Of a stretch of DNA of 64,000 nt, positions 8,474 through 16,801 are shown in pieces; positions within the stretch are counted from its first letter, which is position 1, and each line of letters opens with the position of its first letter. Where the stretch lies: positions 62,001-126,000 of the forward strand of contig JACRDG010000025.1 in assembly GCA_016218715.1 (NCBI GenBank), read 5' to 3'. The position numbers and the translations under genes were made by a program. The notes under the pieces were generated by a model. The model searched no databases. It was given only the letters and a program-made list of their open reading frames with translations, and was not told the origin of the DNA. The stretch comes from Desulfomonile tiedjei. GTDB lineage: Bacteria > Desulfobacterota > Desulfomonilia > Desulfomonilales > Desulfomonilaceae.

Positions 8474-8523
8474 GGAGGGTCCTCGAATACGGGGAATCGC
8501 TTTCTTGAGACTTGGAGCGGCCT

Positions 8524-8581
8524 GCCGGCTGTCGAGAGCCGGCGTGAGAGGTCCCACTCCTGTTATCAGCCAGTCATTATA
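8524..8581 (-). promoter_or_regulatory. Possible -10 box and leader hairpin of the ecfT gene
   Basis: On the minus strand TATAAT lies at plus 8576-8581, with no good -35. Downstream in the leader, GCCGGCT and AGCCGGC (plus 8524-8530 and 8537-8543) form a 7-bp hairpin with a six-base loop. It resembles no riboswitch I know. Confidence 0.3.
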
Positions 8582-8691
8582 TCAGATTCTTTACCTCTGC
8601 AGAGTGCGGCCAGCTTGTTCAGGGACGGTGAGGGACAGGTTCTCGGCTCGATCGAGTCGTCCGACGCGCGAGGCCTCCTTCGGCGCTCTGT

Positions 8692-8719
8692 TTGTGATCT
8701 CCGCGGTTTCGGGTATAAT
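8692..8719 (+). promoter_or_regulatory. Predicted promoter of queF
   Basis: TTGTGA (8692-8697), a 16-base spacer and a perfect TATAAT (8714-8719), giving a leader of about 90 bases. I looked for a preQ1 riboswitch in the leader and see none. Confidence 0.5.
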
Positions 8720-8816
8720 GCTCCTCACCGGGCGGCCGCTGGAGAAACGCGGCCACGCCTGTTCCAGAGAAAGATCCCCGTGCCCGCGGCGGTGCAGACG
8801 GTTTTGGTGAGCAATC

Positions 8817-9263
8817 ATGACCCCAGACGATTTCGAGGAACTCCGCATTCTGAAAAAAGGAGCCACAGCCTATCCCGATCGCCCGGAACAGGCCAGGCTG
8901 GAGAGTTTTCCCAACAAGTACCCGTCGCGGGATTACCTCATCGAATTTGATTGTCCGGAGTTCACCAGCCTGTGCCCAGTCACGGGGCAGCCTGACTTCG
9001 CCCGAATCACGATAACCTACATTCCGGATCGAAGGTGCGTCGAGTCCAAGTCGTTGAAGCTCTATCTGTTCTCTTTTCGGAACCTGGGCATGTTTCACGA
9101 AGAAATTACCAACAAGATTCTTGAGGACTTCGTGGCGGCCTGCATGCCGCGATGGGCTCGCGTGGTGGGAAGAATGAATCCCCGTGGCGGTATTTCCATC
9201 GAGGTTACTGCCGATCATGTGCGGGAGGGCTATCTGCCGCCGGAGAACCTCATCAAGCCTTGA
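8817..9263 (+). CDS. queF: NADPH-dependent 7-cyano-7-deazaguanine reductase QueF
   Basis: 148 residues, the size of the short (type I, Bacillus-like) QueF. It reduces preQ0 to preQ1 with two NADPH, a cytoplasmic step in queuosine tRNA modification. The catalytic Cys is C53 in FTSLCPVTGQPDF and the proton donor is D60; the nucleotide-binding QueF motif follows (ESKSLKLYLFSFRN). The C-terminal GG...VTADH strand fits the T-fold. No queC, queD or queE is nearby. It is divergent from ecfT and is followed within 30 bases by a solute-binding protein gene, so the two may be cotranscribed. Confidence 0.95.
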   Translation: MTPDDFEELRILKKGATAYPDRPEQARLESFPNKYPSRDYLIEFDCPEFTSLCPVTGQPDFARITITYIPDRRCVESKSLKLYLFSFRNLGMFHEEITNKILEDFVAACMPRWARVVGRMNPRGGISIEVTADHVREGYLPPENLIKP

Positions 9264-9290
9264 ACGTCCGTGAATTCAGGAGGGAGGCGC

Positions 9291-10307
9291 ATGGCGCGCT
9301 TTGGCAGACTGGTGTGCATCCTCTGGCTATTGGCGCCCGTCGTGTGTCTTGCCGGAGACCTGCCGCGCCACAAAGTGTCTCTGTTACCGCACTGGCTTCC
9401 GCAGGCTCAGTTCGCAGGGTACATGGTGGCGCTGGAAAAAGGATTCTACAAAGACGCTGGGCTCGATGTGACCCTGATGCGCGGCGGCCCAGAAAAGCCC
9501 CCGTTCGAGTCGCTGCATTCCGGCGAAGCGACTTTTTGCACGGGATGGCTCTCCACTGCGATCAAGCTGAGGGCGAAAGGGGATCCGGTGATCAACATTG
9601 CCCAGGTCATGCAACGTTCCGCGCTCCTGCTGGTTGCCAAGAAGTCGAGCGGTATTACCACAGTTGCGGATCTGGAAGGCCGCAAGCTCGGTTCCTGGGG
9701 AGACGACTTCCGCATCCAACCTGACGCACTACTCCGGATCTACGGACTCAATGTTTCCATCGTACCAATGTACAGCACGTGCAACCTGTTCCTGAAGGGA
9801 GCGGTCGATGCCGCGACCGCGATGTGGTACAACGAGTATCACATCATCCTCAACAGCGGCCTCAACCCCGAGGAGCTGACGGTCATGCCCTTCAGCGAAC
9901 TGGGACTCAACTTCCCCGAGGACGGCATGTACTGCCTGGAGGAGACGTACAAGAACAATCCGCAAGCATGCGAGCAATTGGTTGCCGCGTCCTTGCGGGG
10001 CTGGCTGTACTGCCGCGATCACCGGGACGAGGCACTGGAAATCGTGATGAAGTACACAGACGCTGCGCACACCGGAACCAACCGGGCTCACCAGCGATGG
10101 ATGCTCGCCCGCATGTTGGACTTGATCTTCCCCGACGGCGATACTCGCGGCATGGGCCGGCTCAAGGAGCAGGATTATCGCCGCGTCGGGGTGGAGCTTC
10201 GCGAACTCAATGTGATCCAGCACATTCCCCCATTTGAACAATTTCGAGCAATCCTCAGCGAGGACGCCCTGAACGCAGGGAAAGCAGCCTCACCCGGGCC
10301 AAAGTGA
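9291..10307 (+). CDS. ABC solute-binding protein, NMT1/THI5-like
   Basis: 338 residues with a signal peptide ending near VCLAGD. The fold is that of SsuA/THI5/NMT1 proteins: an initial strand followed by LPHWLPQAQFAGYMVALEKGFY, then YKDAGLDVTL, then the 'GEATFCTGW' and 'LEGRKLGSW' ligand-cleft segments. Family members bind pyrimidine thiamine precursors, sulfonates, nitrate or riboflavin in the periplasm; the FAGYMVALEKGFYKDAGLDV region is most like the thiamine-precursor branch. AGGAGGGAGG just upstream fixes ATG 9291 (not the earlier 9270). The matching permease and ATPase are not in the window. It follows queF by 27 bases. Confidence 0.82.
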   Translation: MARFGRLVCILWLLAPVVCLAGDLPRHKVSLLPHWLPQAQFAGYMVALEKGFYKDAGLDVTLMRGGPEKPPFESLHSGEATFCTGWLSTAIKLRAKGDPVINIAQVMQRSALLLVAKKSSGITTVADLEGRKLGSWGDDFRIQPDALLRIYGLNVSIVPMYSTCNLFLKGAVDAATAMWYNEYHIILNSGLNPEELTVMPFSELGLNFPEDGMYCLEETYKNNPQACEQLVAASLRGWLYCRDHRDEALEIVMKYTDAAHTGTNRAHQRWMLARMLDLIFPDGDTRGMGRLKEQDYRRVGVELRELNVIQHIPPFEQFRAILSEDALNAGKAASPGPK

Positions 10308-10311
10308 AGCC

Positions 10312-10506
10312 AAGTGCTCGGTTTGCAGATTCGGTTTAACCCTGGTCCGGGTTCGGGCTGTTCAGTGGAACCGGCATCTTACCGGTCCATGAGGAAATGA
10401 CAGGTGGGACGCCTGTCCCACCAATACAGACAGAGAGGACGCGGTGGCTGACACGAACAGCGTCCCGCGGGAATCCGCGACCTTATTTGTGAAATGGCGT
10501 ACTAAG
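10312..10506. mobile_element. MITE-like element, copy A
   Basis: The left end AAGTGCTCGGTTTGCAGATT and the right end (reverse complement CTTAGTACGCCATTTCACAA) are imperfect inverted repeats shared with copies at 18.8, 21.5 and 23.8 kb. The interior holds GTTCAGTGGAACCGGCATC and a GACAGGTGGGACGCCTGTC palindrome. There is no coding capacity; it fills the gap between two convergent genes. Confidence 0.6.
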
Positions 10507-10541
10507 GGTTGTATGCCGCCTTTACTGTCCATTTCAGAAAG

Positions 10542-11249
10542 CTATCGGCAAGGGCCGAGCCGGTATCCCACTCCGTGAACGGTCTCGATGGGCGATCCGC
10601 CCACTTCCGCGAACTTCTTCCGGACCCGGCGAACGTGACTGTCGATGGTTCTGTCCGTGACGATATTGTCGAAAGCGTACGCGCCGGACATCAATTCGTC
10701 TCGGGTAAACACCTTGCCGGGAAATCCAATGAGCGTCCTGAGAATACCGAATTCGGTCACGGTGAGCACCACTTCGCGGTCCCCCCAGTAGGCCTGGAAC
10801 CGGTCCTGGTCCAGTCGCAGCAGGCCATACTCGGCCGCGTGCTGCACGTCATCCGCGGCTGCGGTGGCTTCGGTGGCTCCCGAGGCCCGTCGGAGCACCG
10901 CTTTGACCCTGGCAACGAGTTCACGCGGGCTGAACGGCTTGGTGACGTAGTCATCGCCTCCCAGTTCCAAGCCCAGCACGCGGTCAGTTTCTTCATCACG
11001 AGAAGAGAGGAAGACGATAGGAGTGCTGGCGTGACGACGAATGGACGTGCACACCTCGATCCCGTCCATTTCCGGCATCAGGATGTCGAGAACGATCAAG
11101 TCCGGATGTAGTTCTGCGAATCGGGCCAGCGCTTCACGCCCGTTCGCAGCCTCAACGGTCCGAAATCCCGCGGTCTGCAGCGAGAAACGAACTATCTCCC
11201 GGATGTGAGGGTCGTCGTCCACTATGAGCACGAGGTGGTCGATGATCAT
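10542..11249 (-). CDS. OmpR/PhoB-family response regulator
   Basis: 235 residues from ATG 11249 (GAAGAG upstream; earlier in-frame ATGs extend beyond the receiver fold). The receiver has acidic residues D11-D13, phospho-Asp D55 in VLDILMPEMDG, a switch Ser in FLSSRDE and Lys in VTKPF. The winged-helix output (LTVTEFGILRTL, then RTIDSHVRRVRKKF and VHGVGYRL) is a textbook PhoB-type DNA-binding domain. No histidine kinase is adjacent, so it is an orphan here. It is divergent from the PEP-CTERM/exosortase operon with a 180-base gap, so it may regulate that operon or itself. Confidence 0.93.
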   Translation of the reverse strand: MIIDHLVLIVDDDPHIREIVRFSLQTAGFRTVEAANGREALARFAELHPDLIVLDILMPEMDGIEVCTSIRRHASTPIVFLSSRDEETDRVLGLELGGDDYVTKPFSPRELVARVKAVLRRASGATEATAAADDVQHAAEYGLLRLDQDRFQAYWGDREVVLTVTEFGILRTLIGFPGKVFTRDELMSGAYAFDNIVTDRTIDSHVRRVRKKFAEVGGSPIETVHGVGYRLGPCR

Positions 11250-11429
11250 GGCTCTTCGATGAATCGCCGAGGTTCCTGCAACAACGAGTATTGCACAAAA
11301 TCTGCACGAAATCTTCTCCAACTCTCCACAGGACTTCCATAACCGTTGCACGGACGTGCCGTACGATCCTCCCAGACTGAAGGGGGTCCAACCGGACCCC
11401 GGGTCATCACAGACGGAAGGAGCACGGCT

Positions 11430-13910
11430 ATGTCAGTCAACGACGGGGAACTCCAGAAGAGCGATGAGAGGCTTTCCGGGCCGCGAACGGAACTCCTACG
11501 GTCCACTCGGTCGGAAAAATGGGCTCGACCGCCGCAATGGCTGTTCTTGGCGTTCGGGGTGGTCTTCCCGATCGTTGTTCTGCTCGTTGAGCTGACCACG
11601 CGCATGTGCGCAGTTGACCTGTTCGATCCGATACCGACAGTCTGGCACGTGGTGTTGATACTGCTCGTCCCCGCGGCCAATCTCGCGATCTGGGTGGCGG
11701 GGAGAACGGGGAATGTGTGGTCTTTCAGGGCACTGGGCATGGCCAATGGCATCGCGATGGGGGTGTCGTTCTTCTATGCACTCCTCTTCTTGCCTGTTCT
11801 CCCGCTCGCGGTGCTGGCGATCATGTTCCTGGGACTCGGCTTCCTGCCCATGGCGCCGATCTTTTCGTTCATCGCGGGGATTCGAGGTCATTACTATCTT
11901 CGGAACCTGGCTGGTGCCCGTTCTCTCTGGAAAGTTCCAGGGACCGCTTTGGGATTGGGCATTCTCCTGACTGTGGTGCTCCTGTTGGAACTCCCGGGCA
12001 CGCTCACCCAGGTCGCGCTGAGCGCGGCCTGTTCCACCGATCCCGAGACTCGCAAGACCGCCATCCAGGTTCTCAGAGCCGCAGGGAGCCGCAATGTGAT
12101 GCTTCGTGCGTGTTACCTGCCCTCGGGACGAAACATGGCCCCTATCGGGAGCATCCGTTCCCTGTGGTCCGATCCTGTCTCCCCTGAGAAGGCCAAGGAG
12201 ATGTATTTTCGCGTCACCGGTGTCCCCTATAACGCGGTCCCCGCGCCTCCAGGGATTCCGCGATGGGGGGCTGCCGGCCCGGTTCGTGCGTTTGACGCGG
12301 ATCCGGATGTGGGTGGAGCGCGTGTCGGCGGAGCACAGAGCGATCTGTCGCTCGCCGCGTCCCGGATCGACGGGTCGGTGGACGCGGATGCTGCCCTGGC
12401 GTACGTGGAATGGACCCTGGAATTTCGCAATGACTCTCCCCTCGATCAGGAGGCACGGGCACAGATCGGTTTGCCGCACGGCAGCGTGGTCTCTCGGGTG
12501 ACCCTGTGGGTGAACGGAGAAGAGCGTGAGGCAGCCTTCGCGGGCCGCGGAAAGGCGACCGAGGCATACAAGAAGGTGGTCCGTAAGCGACGCGACCCGC
12601 TCCTCGTGACCACGTGCGGGCCTGACCGGGTTCTTGTCCAGTGTTTCCCGATACCGCCGCAGGGAGGGACCATGAGACTACGGCTGGGGATGACGGTCCC
12701 ACTCATTCTTGACCGCGAAGAACGGGCGCTGCTTCAGTTGCCCCGATTCGTAGAGCGCAACTTCCGGGTCGGATCGGAACCGCAGCACCTGGTCTGGATC
12801 GAGTCCAGAAGCAAGGTGCGATCCGGAGTCTCTTCTCTGACGCCGGAGCAGCCGTCCTCAGAGCTTTACGCGGTGAGAGGTACGCTCACGGAAAACGAAC
12901 TCGCTGGTCCCGGCTGTCTGATTGAGGCAGAACGATCCCGTGCGGCTTCCATGTGCTGGGCGGAAGATCCGTCCCGAGACAAAGACGGGATCGTGCTCCA
13001 GACCATCCGCCAGGAACCGGCCAATGCTCCGGAAGCGGTGGTGGTTGTAGTGGACGGATCGCAAAGCCTCGCTCGCCCTCGGTCGGAAGTCGCAGAGACG
13101 ATCGCGAGGATTCCGGCAGGGATCAAGGTATCGGCAGTGATTGCCGGGGACGATCTCATCGAGATTCCCGGCACGGCCGGGGAGGCGGAGAATCGAGTTC
13201 GCCAACAGATCACCGCTCGATTGGCCGAGTTCCCGTACGCGGGCGGATGCGACAACGTTCCCGCGCTGGCACGGGCATGGGATATCGCATCCGGCCGGCG
13301 TGAGAGCGTGATCCTCTGGATTCATGGCACGCAGCCGGTCCTGATGCAGAGCGTCGAGGTGCTTCGCCAGAAGTGGGAACGCAGGCCGGGTGGCCCGCGG
13401 CTCTACTCGATCCAAACGAGCCTGGGGCCGGATCGCGTGCTGGAAAAGCTGGACGGGCTGGAAGCGGTCCGGCCGGTTCCGCGGCTCGGAGCATTGACAG
13501 AGGATCTGGACAGACTCTTTTCGCGCTGGAGGCAGAAGACCATTCTGGCCGCGGTCAGGGAGCGAATCGAGAAGGACCGCGTGGAGAAGACTGACAGCGG
13601 CAAGAAGACGTCGGCACATCTGGTCAGACTCTGGGCCAAGGACGAAGTTGCCCGCCTCGGTGCGATCGAAACCCAGCAAGCGCATGAGGACGCAATCGAA
13701 CTCGCCACGGCCTATCACCTCGTGACACCGGTCAGCGGCGGAGTTGTCCTCGAAAATCAGCAGCAGTATGACGCGGAAGGACTCACGCCGGCTTCACGCA
13801 CCGAGGTTCCGGCCGTACCGGAACCGGAAACGTGGGCCATGATCGTGATAGCGCTCGCGCTCGTTCTCTGGGCAGTCTACCGACGGAGGCACCTATGCGT
13901 AGCCCGGTAA
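11430..13910 (+). CDS. Multi-pass VIT/vWA-like protein with PEP-CTERM signal
   Basis: 826 residues. The first ~200 contain about five hydrophobic segments, unusual for a PEP-CTERM protein. A VIT domain lies around 315-430. A vWA-like domain follows with a partial metal-ion site (D542, S544, S546 in VVDGSQS). The last 31 residues are a tripartite sorting signal: VPEPETW, a hydrophobic helix, then YRRRH. This matches the family of PEP-CTERM integral membrane proteins I know as TIGR02921 (from memory, not searched). The exosortase gene begins inside its 3' end, so it is very likely the dedicated substrate. GGAAGGAG before ATG 11430 fixes the start. Function unknown; VIT/vWA suggests protein-protein adhesion at the envelope. 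Confidence 0.85.
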   Translation: MSVNDGELQKSDERLSGPRTELLRSTRSEKWARPPQWLFLAFGVVFPIVVLLVELTTRMCAVDLFDPIPTVWHVVLILLVPAANLAIWVAGRTGNVWSFRALGMANGIAMGVSFFYALLFLPVLPLAVLAIMFLGLGFLPMAPIFSFIAGIRGHYYLRNLAGARSLWKVPGTALGLGILLTVVLLLELPGTLTQVALSAACSTDPETRKTAIQVLRAAGSRNVMLRACYLPSGRNMAPIGSIRSLWSDPVSPEKAKEMYFRVTGVPYNAVPAPPGIPRWGAAGPVRAFDADPDVGGARVGGAQSDLSLAASRIDGSVDADAALAYVEWTLEFRNDSPLDQEARAQIGLPHGSVVSRVTLWVNGEEREAAFAGRGKATEAYKKVVRKRRDPLLVTTCGPDRVLVQCFPIPPQGGTMRLRLGMTVPLILDREERALLQLPRFVERNFRVGSEPQHLVWIESRSKVRSGVSSLTPEQPSSELYAVRGTLTENELAGPGCLIEAERSRAASMCWAEDPSRDKDGIVLQTIRQEPANAPEAVVVVVDGSQSLARPRSEVAETIARIPAGIKVSAVIAGDDLIEIPGTAGEAENRVRQQITARLAEFPYAGGCDNVPALARAWDIASGRRESVILWIHGTQPVLMQSVEVLRQKWERRPGGPRLYSIQTSLGPDRVLEKLDGLEAVRPVPRLGALTEDLDRLFSRWRQKTILAAVRERIEKDRVEKTDSGKKTSAHLVRLWAKDEVARLGAIETQQAHEDAIELATAYHLVTPVSGGVVLENQQQYDAEGLTPASRTEVPAVPEPETWAMIVIALALVLWAVYRRRHLCVAR

Positions 13911-15406
13911 GTCCGGAATTCTGCTCGATCGCGATTCAGGTCGTGGCTCTTCATCCGGTTTGGTATTGGTACGCGGCTCGACTGAGCGACGGCTCGGATG
14001 AACCGTGGGGGCTTGGGGCTCTGGTCGCGGCTCTGGTATTCTTTTGTCTGGGCCGTCCAGAGGGGGATGCGGAGCGAAAATCTCGGTTGGTATTGCCGAG
14101 CCTGCTCCTCATCGTCTATGCGGCCGCCCATCCTTTCGCGCCGCCCCTGCTCAGGGCCGCAATAGGGATCGCCTCGCTCGCGTGCGCATTGAGCGCGATA
14201 AAGTTCGGAAGAGTGATTCATCCGGGTCTGCTCGGTCTCTGCTTGCTCTCCTTGCCGGTAATGCCGACGCTCCAGTTCTATCTCGGCTATCCGTTCAGAG
14301 TGCTGTCGGGAATGCTGGCCGCTCCTTTGCTTCGGTTCTCCGGGCTTCCAGTGGTTCACGAAGCGGCATGCCTGCGCTGGGGTGCGGAGCTTGTTTCCAT
14401 CGACGCGCCGTGCAGCGGCTTGCGCATGCTCTGGGCCTGCATGTTCCTCGCGTTCATTCTGGCCGCGCTTCGGGACCTGAGTTCGCCAAGGACGCTTCTC
14501 GTCACCGCGGGCTCGCTCCTCGCCGCGCTGGTTGGCAATGTCCTGCGGACCGCCGCTCTCTTTCACCTGGAAGCTGGCATCGTGAACGCGCCGGCCTGGT
14601 GTCACGACGGCGTTGGCCTGGTGGTTTTCGCCTTCGTGGCGGGACTCGTGCTCTGCCTCGCGAATCGGATCGGAGGACGGCAAAGGAGCCATAAGACGGG
14701 GGCTTTCTCGCTTGAGGAAGCCATCGCAATGACGCCTCGACCGATTTCGCTCTTGGACGGTAATCTTGGGCAACCCTCACCCTCTCTCAGGGGGAGTGGG
14801 GACTCCCAGTGGCGCCGGCATCTTGCCGGCGATTTTCCTCTCCCTCTGGGAGTGGGTGCGGGTGAGGGTATCAGAACAGCTCATTCGATGGCACATTCGT
14901 ATCTTATCCTCCTTCCTTCTTACCTGATTCCTTGCTTGCTGGCCGCGTTGGTGCCGTTTCTCCCGCACAGTCCGGCTGTCGCTGCCCTGGAGGATTCGTT
15001 TCTGGGCTGGCCGACTCATTTTGACGGCCGGCCCCTGAACCAGACAGAGCTATCGGCACGAGAAGAGGCGTTCGCGCGGAACTTCCCCGGCCGCATCGCC
15101 AAGTTCACGGACGGAAACCGGACGCTCCTGGTCAGGTGGGTGACGACGGAGACCCGCAAGCTCCATTCCGCGGCGGATTGTTTTCGCGCGATGGGGTATC
15201 GCGTCGTCCCAGGGTCGCTCGAGCGAGACGGGGAGGGGAGGCTCTGGAGCACATTCGACGCGACCCGTGAGGGCCGCTTGGCCCGCGTGCAGGAGCGCAT
15301 GTACGATGGGAACGGAAAGAGCTGGACCGACGTCTCCGCGTGGTACTGGGCTGCGCTGCTCGGCAGGAGCCGCGGACCGTGGTGGGCGATTACGCTGGTT
15401 GAGTAG
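13895..15406 (+). CDS. Exosortase with C-terminal EpsI-like region
   Basis: 503 residues. The first ~270 are an eight-helix exosortase core with catalytic C173 (DAPCSGLRML), R218 (GNVLRTAALF) and H237 (WCHDGVG), the transpeptidase-like triad that cleaves PEP-CTERM tails in the inner membrane. A linker of ~60 residues follows, largely encoded by an inserted palindromic repeat (14774-14868). A further membrane helix and a periplasmic domain of EpsI type (HSAADCFRAMGY) end the protein. The gene overlaps the PEP-CTERM gene by 16 bases, with GGAGG 6 bases before ATG 13895. No EPS biosynthesis genes are nearby, which fits a dedicated rather than a general exosortase. Confidence 0.88.
   Translation: MRSPVSPEFCSIAIQVVALHPVWYWYAARLSDGSDEPWGLGALVAALVFFCLGRPEGDAERKSRLVLPSLLLIVYAAAHPFAPPLLRAAIGIASLACALSAIKFGRVIHPGLLGLCLLSLPVMPTLQFYLGYPFRVLSGMLAAPLLRFSGLPVVHEAACLRWGAELVSIDAPCSGLRMLWACMFLAFILAALRDLSSPRTLLVTAGSLLAALVGNVLRTAALFHLEAGIVNAPAWCHDGVGLVVFAFVAGLVLCLANRIGGRQRSHKTGAFSLEEAIAMTPRPISLLDGNLGQPSPSLRGSGDSQWRRHLAGDFPLPLGVGAGEGIRTAHSMAHSYLILLPSYLIPCLLAALVPFLPHSPAVAALEDSFLGWPTHFDGRPLNQTELSAREEAFARNFPGRIAKFTDGNRTLLVRWVTTETRKLHSAADCFRAMGYRVVPGSLERDGEGRLWSTFDATREGRLARVQERMYDGNGKSWTDVSAWYWAALLGRSRGPWWAITLVE
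14774..14868. repeat. Palindromic repeat inside the exosortase gene
   Basis: CCCTCACCC (14774-14782) and GGGTGAGGG (14860-14868) bound a 95-base block containing CTCCC palindromes and the GCCGGCATCTTGCCGGC core found in the intergenic elements. It is read through in frame as a Gly/Pro/Ser/Arg-rich linker of ~32 residues. Confidence 0.65.
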
Positions 15407-15570
15407 CTTCCTCCCGGCAGGGGATTCTTTTCCGAAAAACTGCCTCCGCAGTTCCTTGCTTGAAGGACCGTCAGCACGTGAACACGTTTCCTTTCTCATG
15501 AAGGTGGACGGGCGGGGAAGTCCATGATATTGGGGTCCCGATAAAGAAATACTGCCTGAGGAGGCTGAAC

Positions 15571-16620
15571 GTGACTCCCCTGTCGGCCTCGGAAGAAACC
15601 GCCAACGCCTCGTCCAAAGTGATTGATGGCAATCCCCCGTCTGGCCCGAGGAAACGATCGTTTCTCGCTGGCCTCGCGCGCGTTCTTTTGCTCCTGTGCA
15701 TTGCCTGCTTGGCGTTCGGAGGCGGCTTTGCGGTTCAGGGGTACCTGATGTTGTCCAAACGGCTCCCAAGCGTCGACAAGCTGAAGCATTACGAACCTGC
15801 TTTGGTAACTCAGGTATTTGACGATAACGGGGATTTGATCGCTGAATTTTGTCACGAGCGGCGTTATCTTGTTTCTCTCGACGAGATACCGCTGGCCCTT
15901 CGGGATGCGATTTTGGCGGCGGAAGGCGAGGATTTCTTGAAGAAGTCGATTCTGCGGTCCCTATCGGTAATGGGGCCTCGCCGACCGACGGTTCAGTTGA
16001 TTGAAGACGCAAAAGCAGCCTTGGGCTTTTATCGCCTTGAGCAGGCCATGACGAAAGAAGAAGTACTTTGCCGGTTCATGAACCAGATCTATCTGGGGAG
16101 CGGTGCGTATGGCGTGGAAGCGGCTGCTCGAACCTATTTCGGAAAAAGCGCCAGAGATTTGACGCTTGCCGAATGTGCAATGATTGCCGCTCTGGCGCGA
16201 TCGCCCCGCCAGTTTTCGCCGCGACGTAAGATGAAGTCCGCGTTGAAGGCACGCAACTGCGTGTTGGCACGGATGTGGAAGGACGGCAAGATAACGCGGG
16301 CCGAATACGACAAGGCAAGCGCTGAAGAAATAGTCCTCGTTGATGAGGCGAACAATAACAAGCGAGAGGCTGGGGCCTCCATTGAGCCTGTGCGCCGATA
16401 TATCGAGAAGAAATACGGCGCGGAGACACTTTTCAACGATGGTCTGAAAGTTTACACGACTGTTGATCTCGCCCATAGCGAAGCAGCCCAAGAGGAAATC
16501 AGCCGACCCAAGGCCTCAATTAAGAGGATAGTTGACAGGCATGGCAAAGTCTTGGAGGATCATTCCCCGCCTCTGGTACCCGACCTGCCGCCACGCTTCG
16601 AGGAATCACGCGTTCGATGA
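15571..16620 (+). CDS. Truncated, degenerate class A penicillin-binding protein (GT51)
   Basis: 349 residues from GTG 15571 (GAGGAGG six bases upstream). An N-terminal membrane anchor precedes a glycosyltransferase-51 domain that polymerises lipid II in intact relatives. The back half is well conserved (MNQIYLGSGAYGVEAAARTYFGK, LAECAMIAALARSP). The catalytic front is not: where ED..F..H is expected there is EGEDFLKK, and the GGSTITQQ motif is replaced by RRPTVQLIED with about 20 residues missing. The frame stops soon after the segment VYTTVDL and HGKVLEDHSPP, so the transpeptidase domain is absent. Either a decayed gene or a non-catalytic relative. The segment 16621-16801 holds no gene. Confidence 0.75.
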   Translation: MTPLSASEETANASSKVIDGNPPSGPRKRSFLAGLARVLLLLCIACLAFGGGFAVQGYLMLSKRLPSVDKLKHYEPALVTQVFDDNGDLIAEFCHERRYLVSLDEIPLALRDAILAAEGEDFLKKSILRSLSVMGPRRPTVQLIEDAKAALGFYRLEQAMTKEEVLCRFMNQIYLGSGAYGVEAAARTYFGKSARDLTLAECAMIAALARSPRQFSPRRKMKSALKARNCVLARMWKDGKITRAEYDKASAEEIVLVDEANNNKREAGASIEPVRRYIEKKYGAETLFNDGLKVYTTVDLAHSEAAQEEISRPKASIKRIVDRHGKVLEDHSPPLVPDLPPRFEESRVR

Positions 16621-16801
16621 GCGGCCTGATCTCCCGAGGGGAAAATGTGTGTCCCACATGGACGAATGGAAGCAATCGCCATTCCGCGTTGGCTGACCTG
16701 TCTTGGCCCATGCGAGTTCGCTTTCAAAGTGGTAATCTGGAGGGGAACTGATTTGCGCCAAGAAAGAGCGCTCAAGGGTACTTGTCGCGCTGGGTCGGGC
16801 C

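Noticed and set aside
8720-8816. preQ1 riboswitch before queF
   Set aside because: No C-rich loop/A-rich tail pseudoknot pattern is visible.
11496-12479. Minus-strand frame of 327 codons
   Set aside because: Antisense to the PEP-CTERM membrane protein; composition rich in Arg/His/Gln typical of shadow frames.
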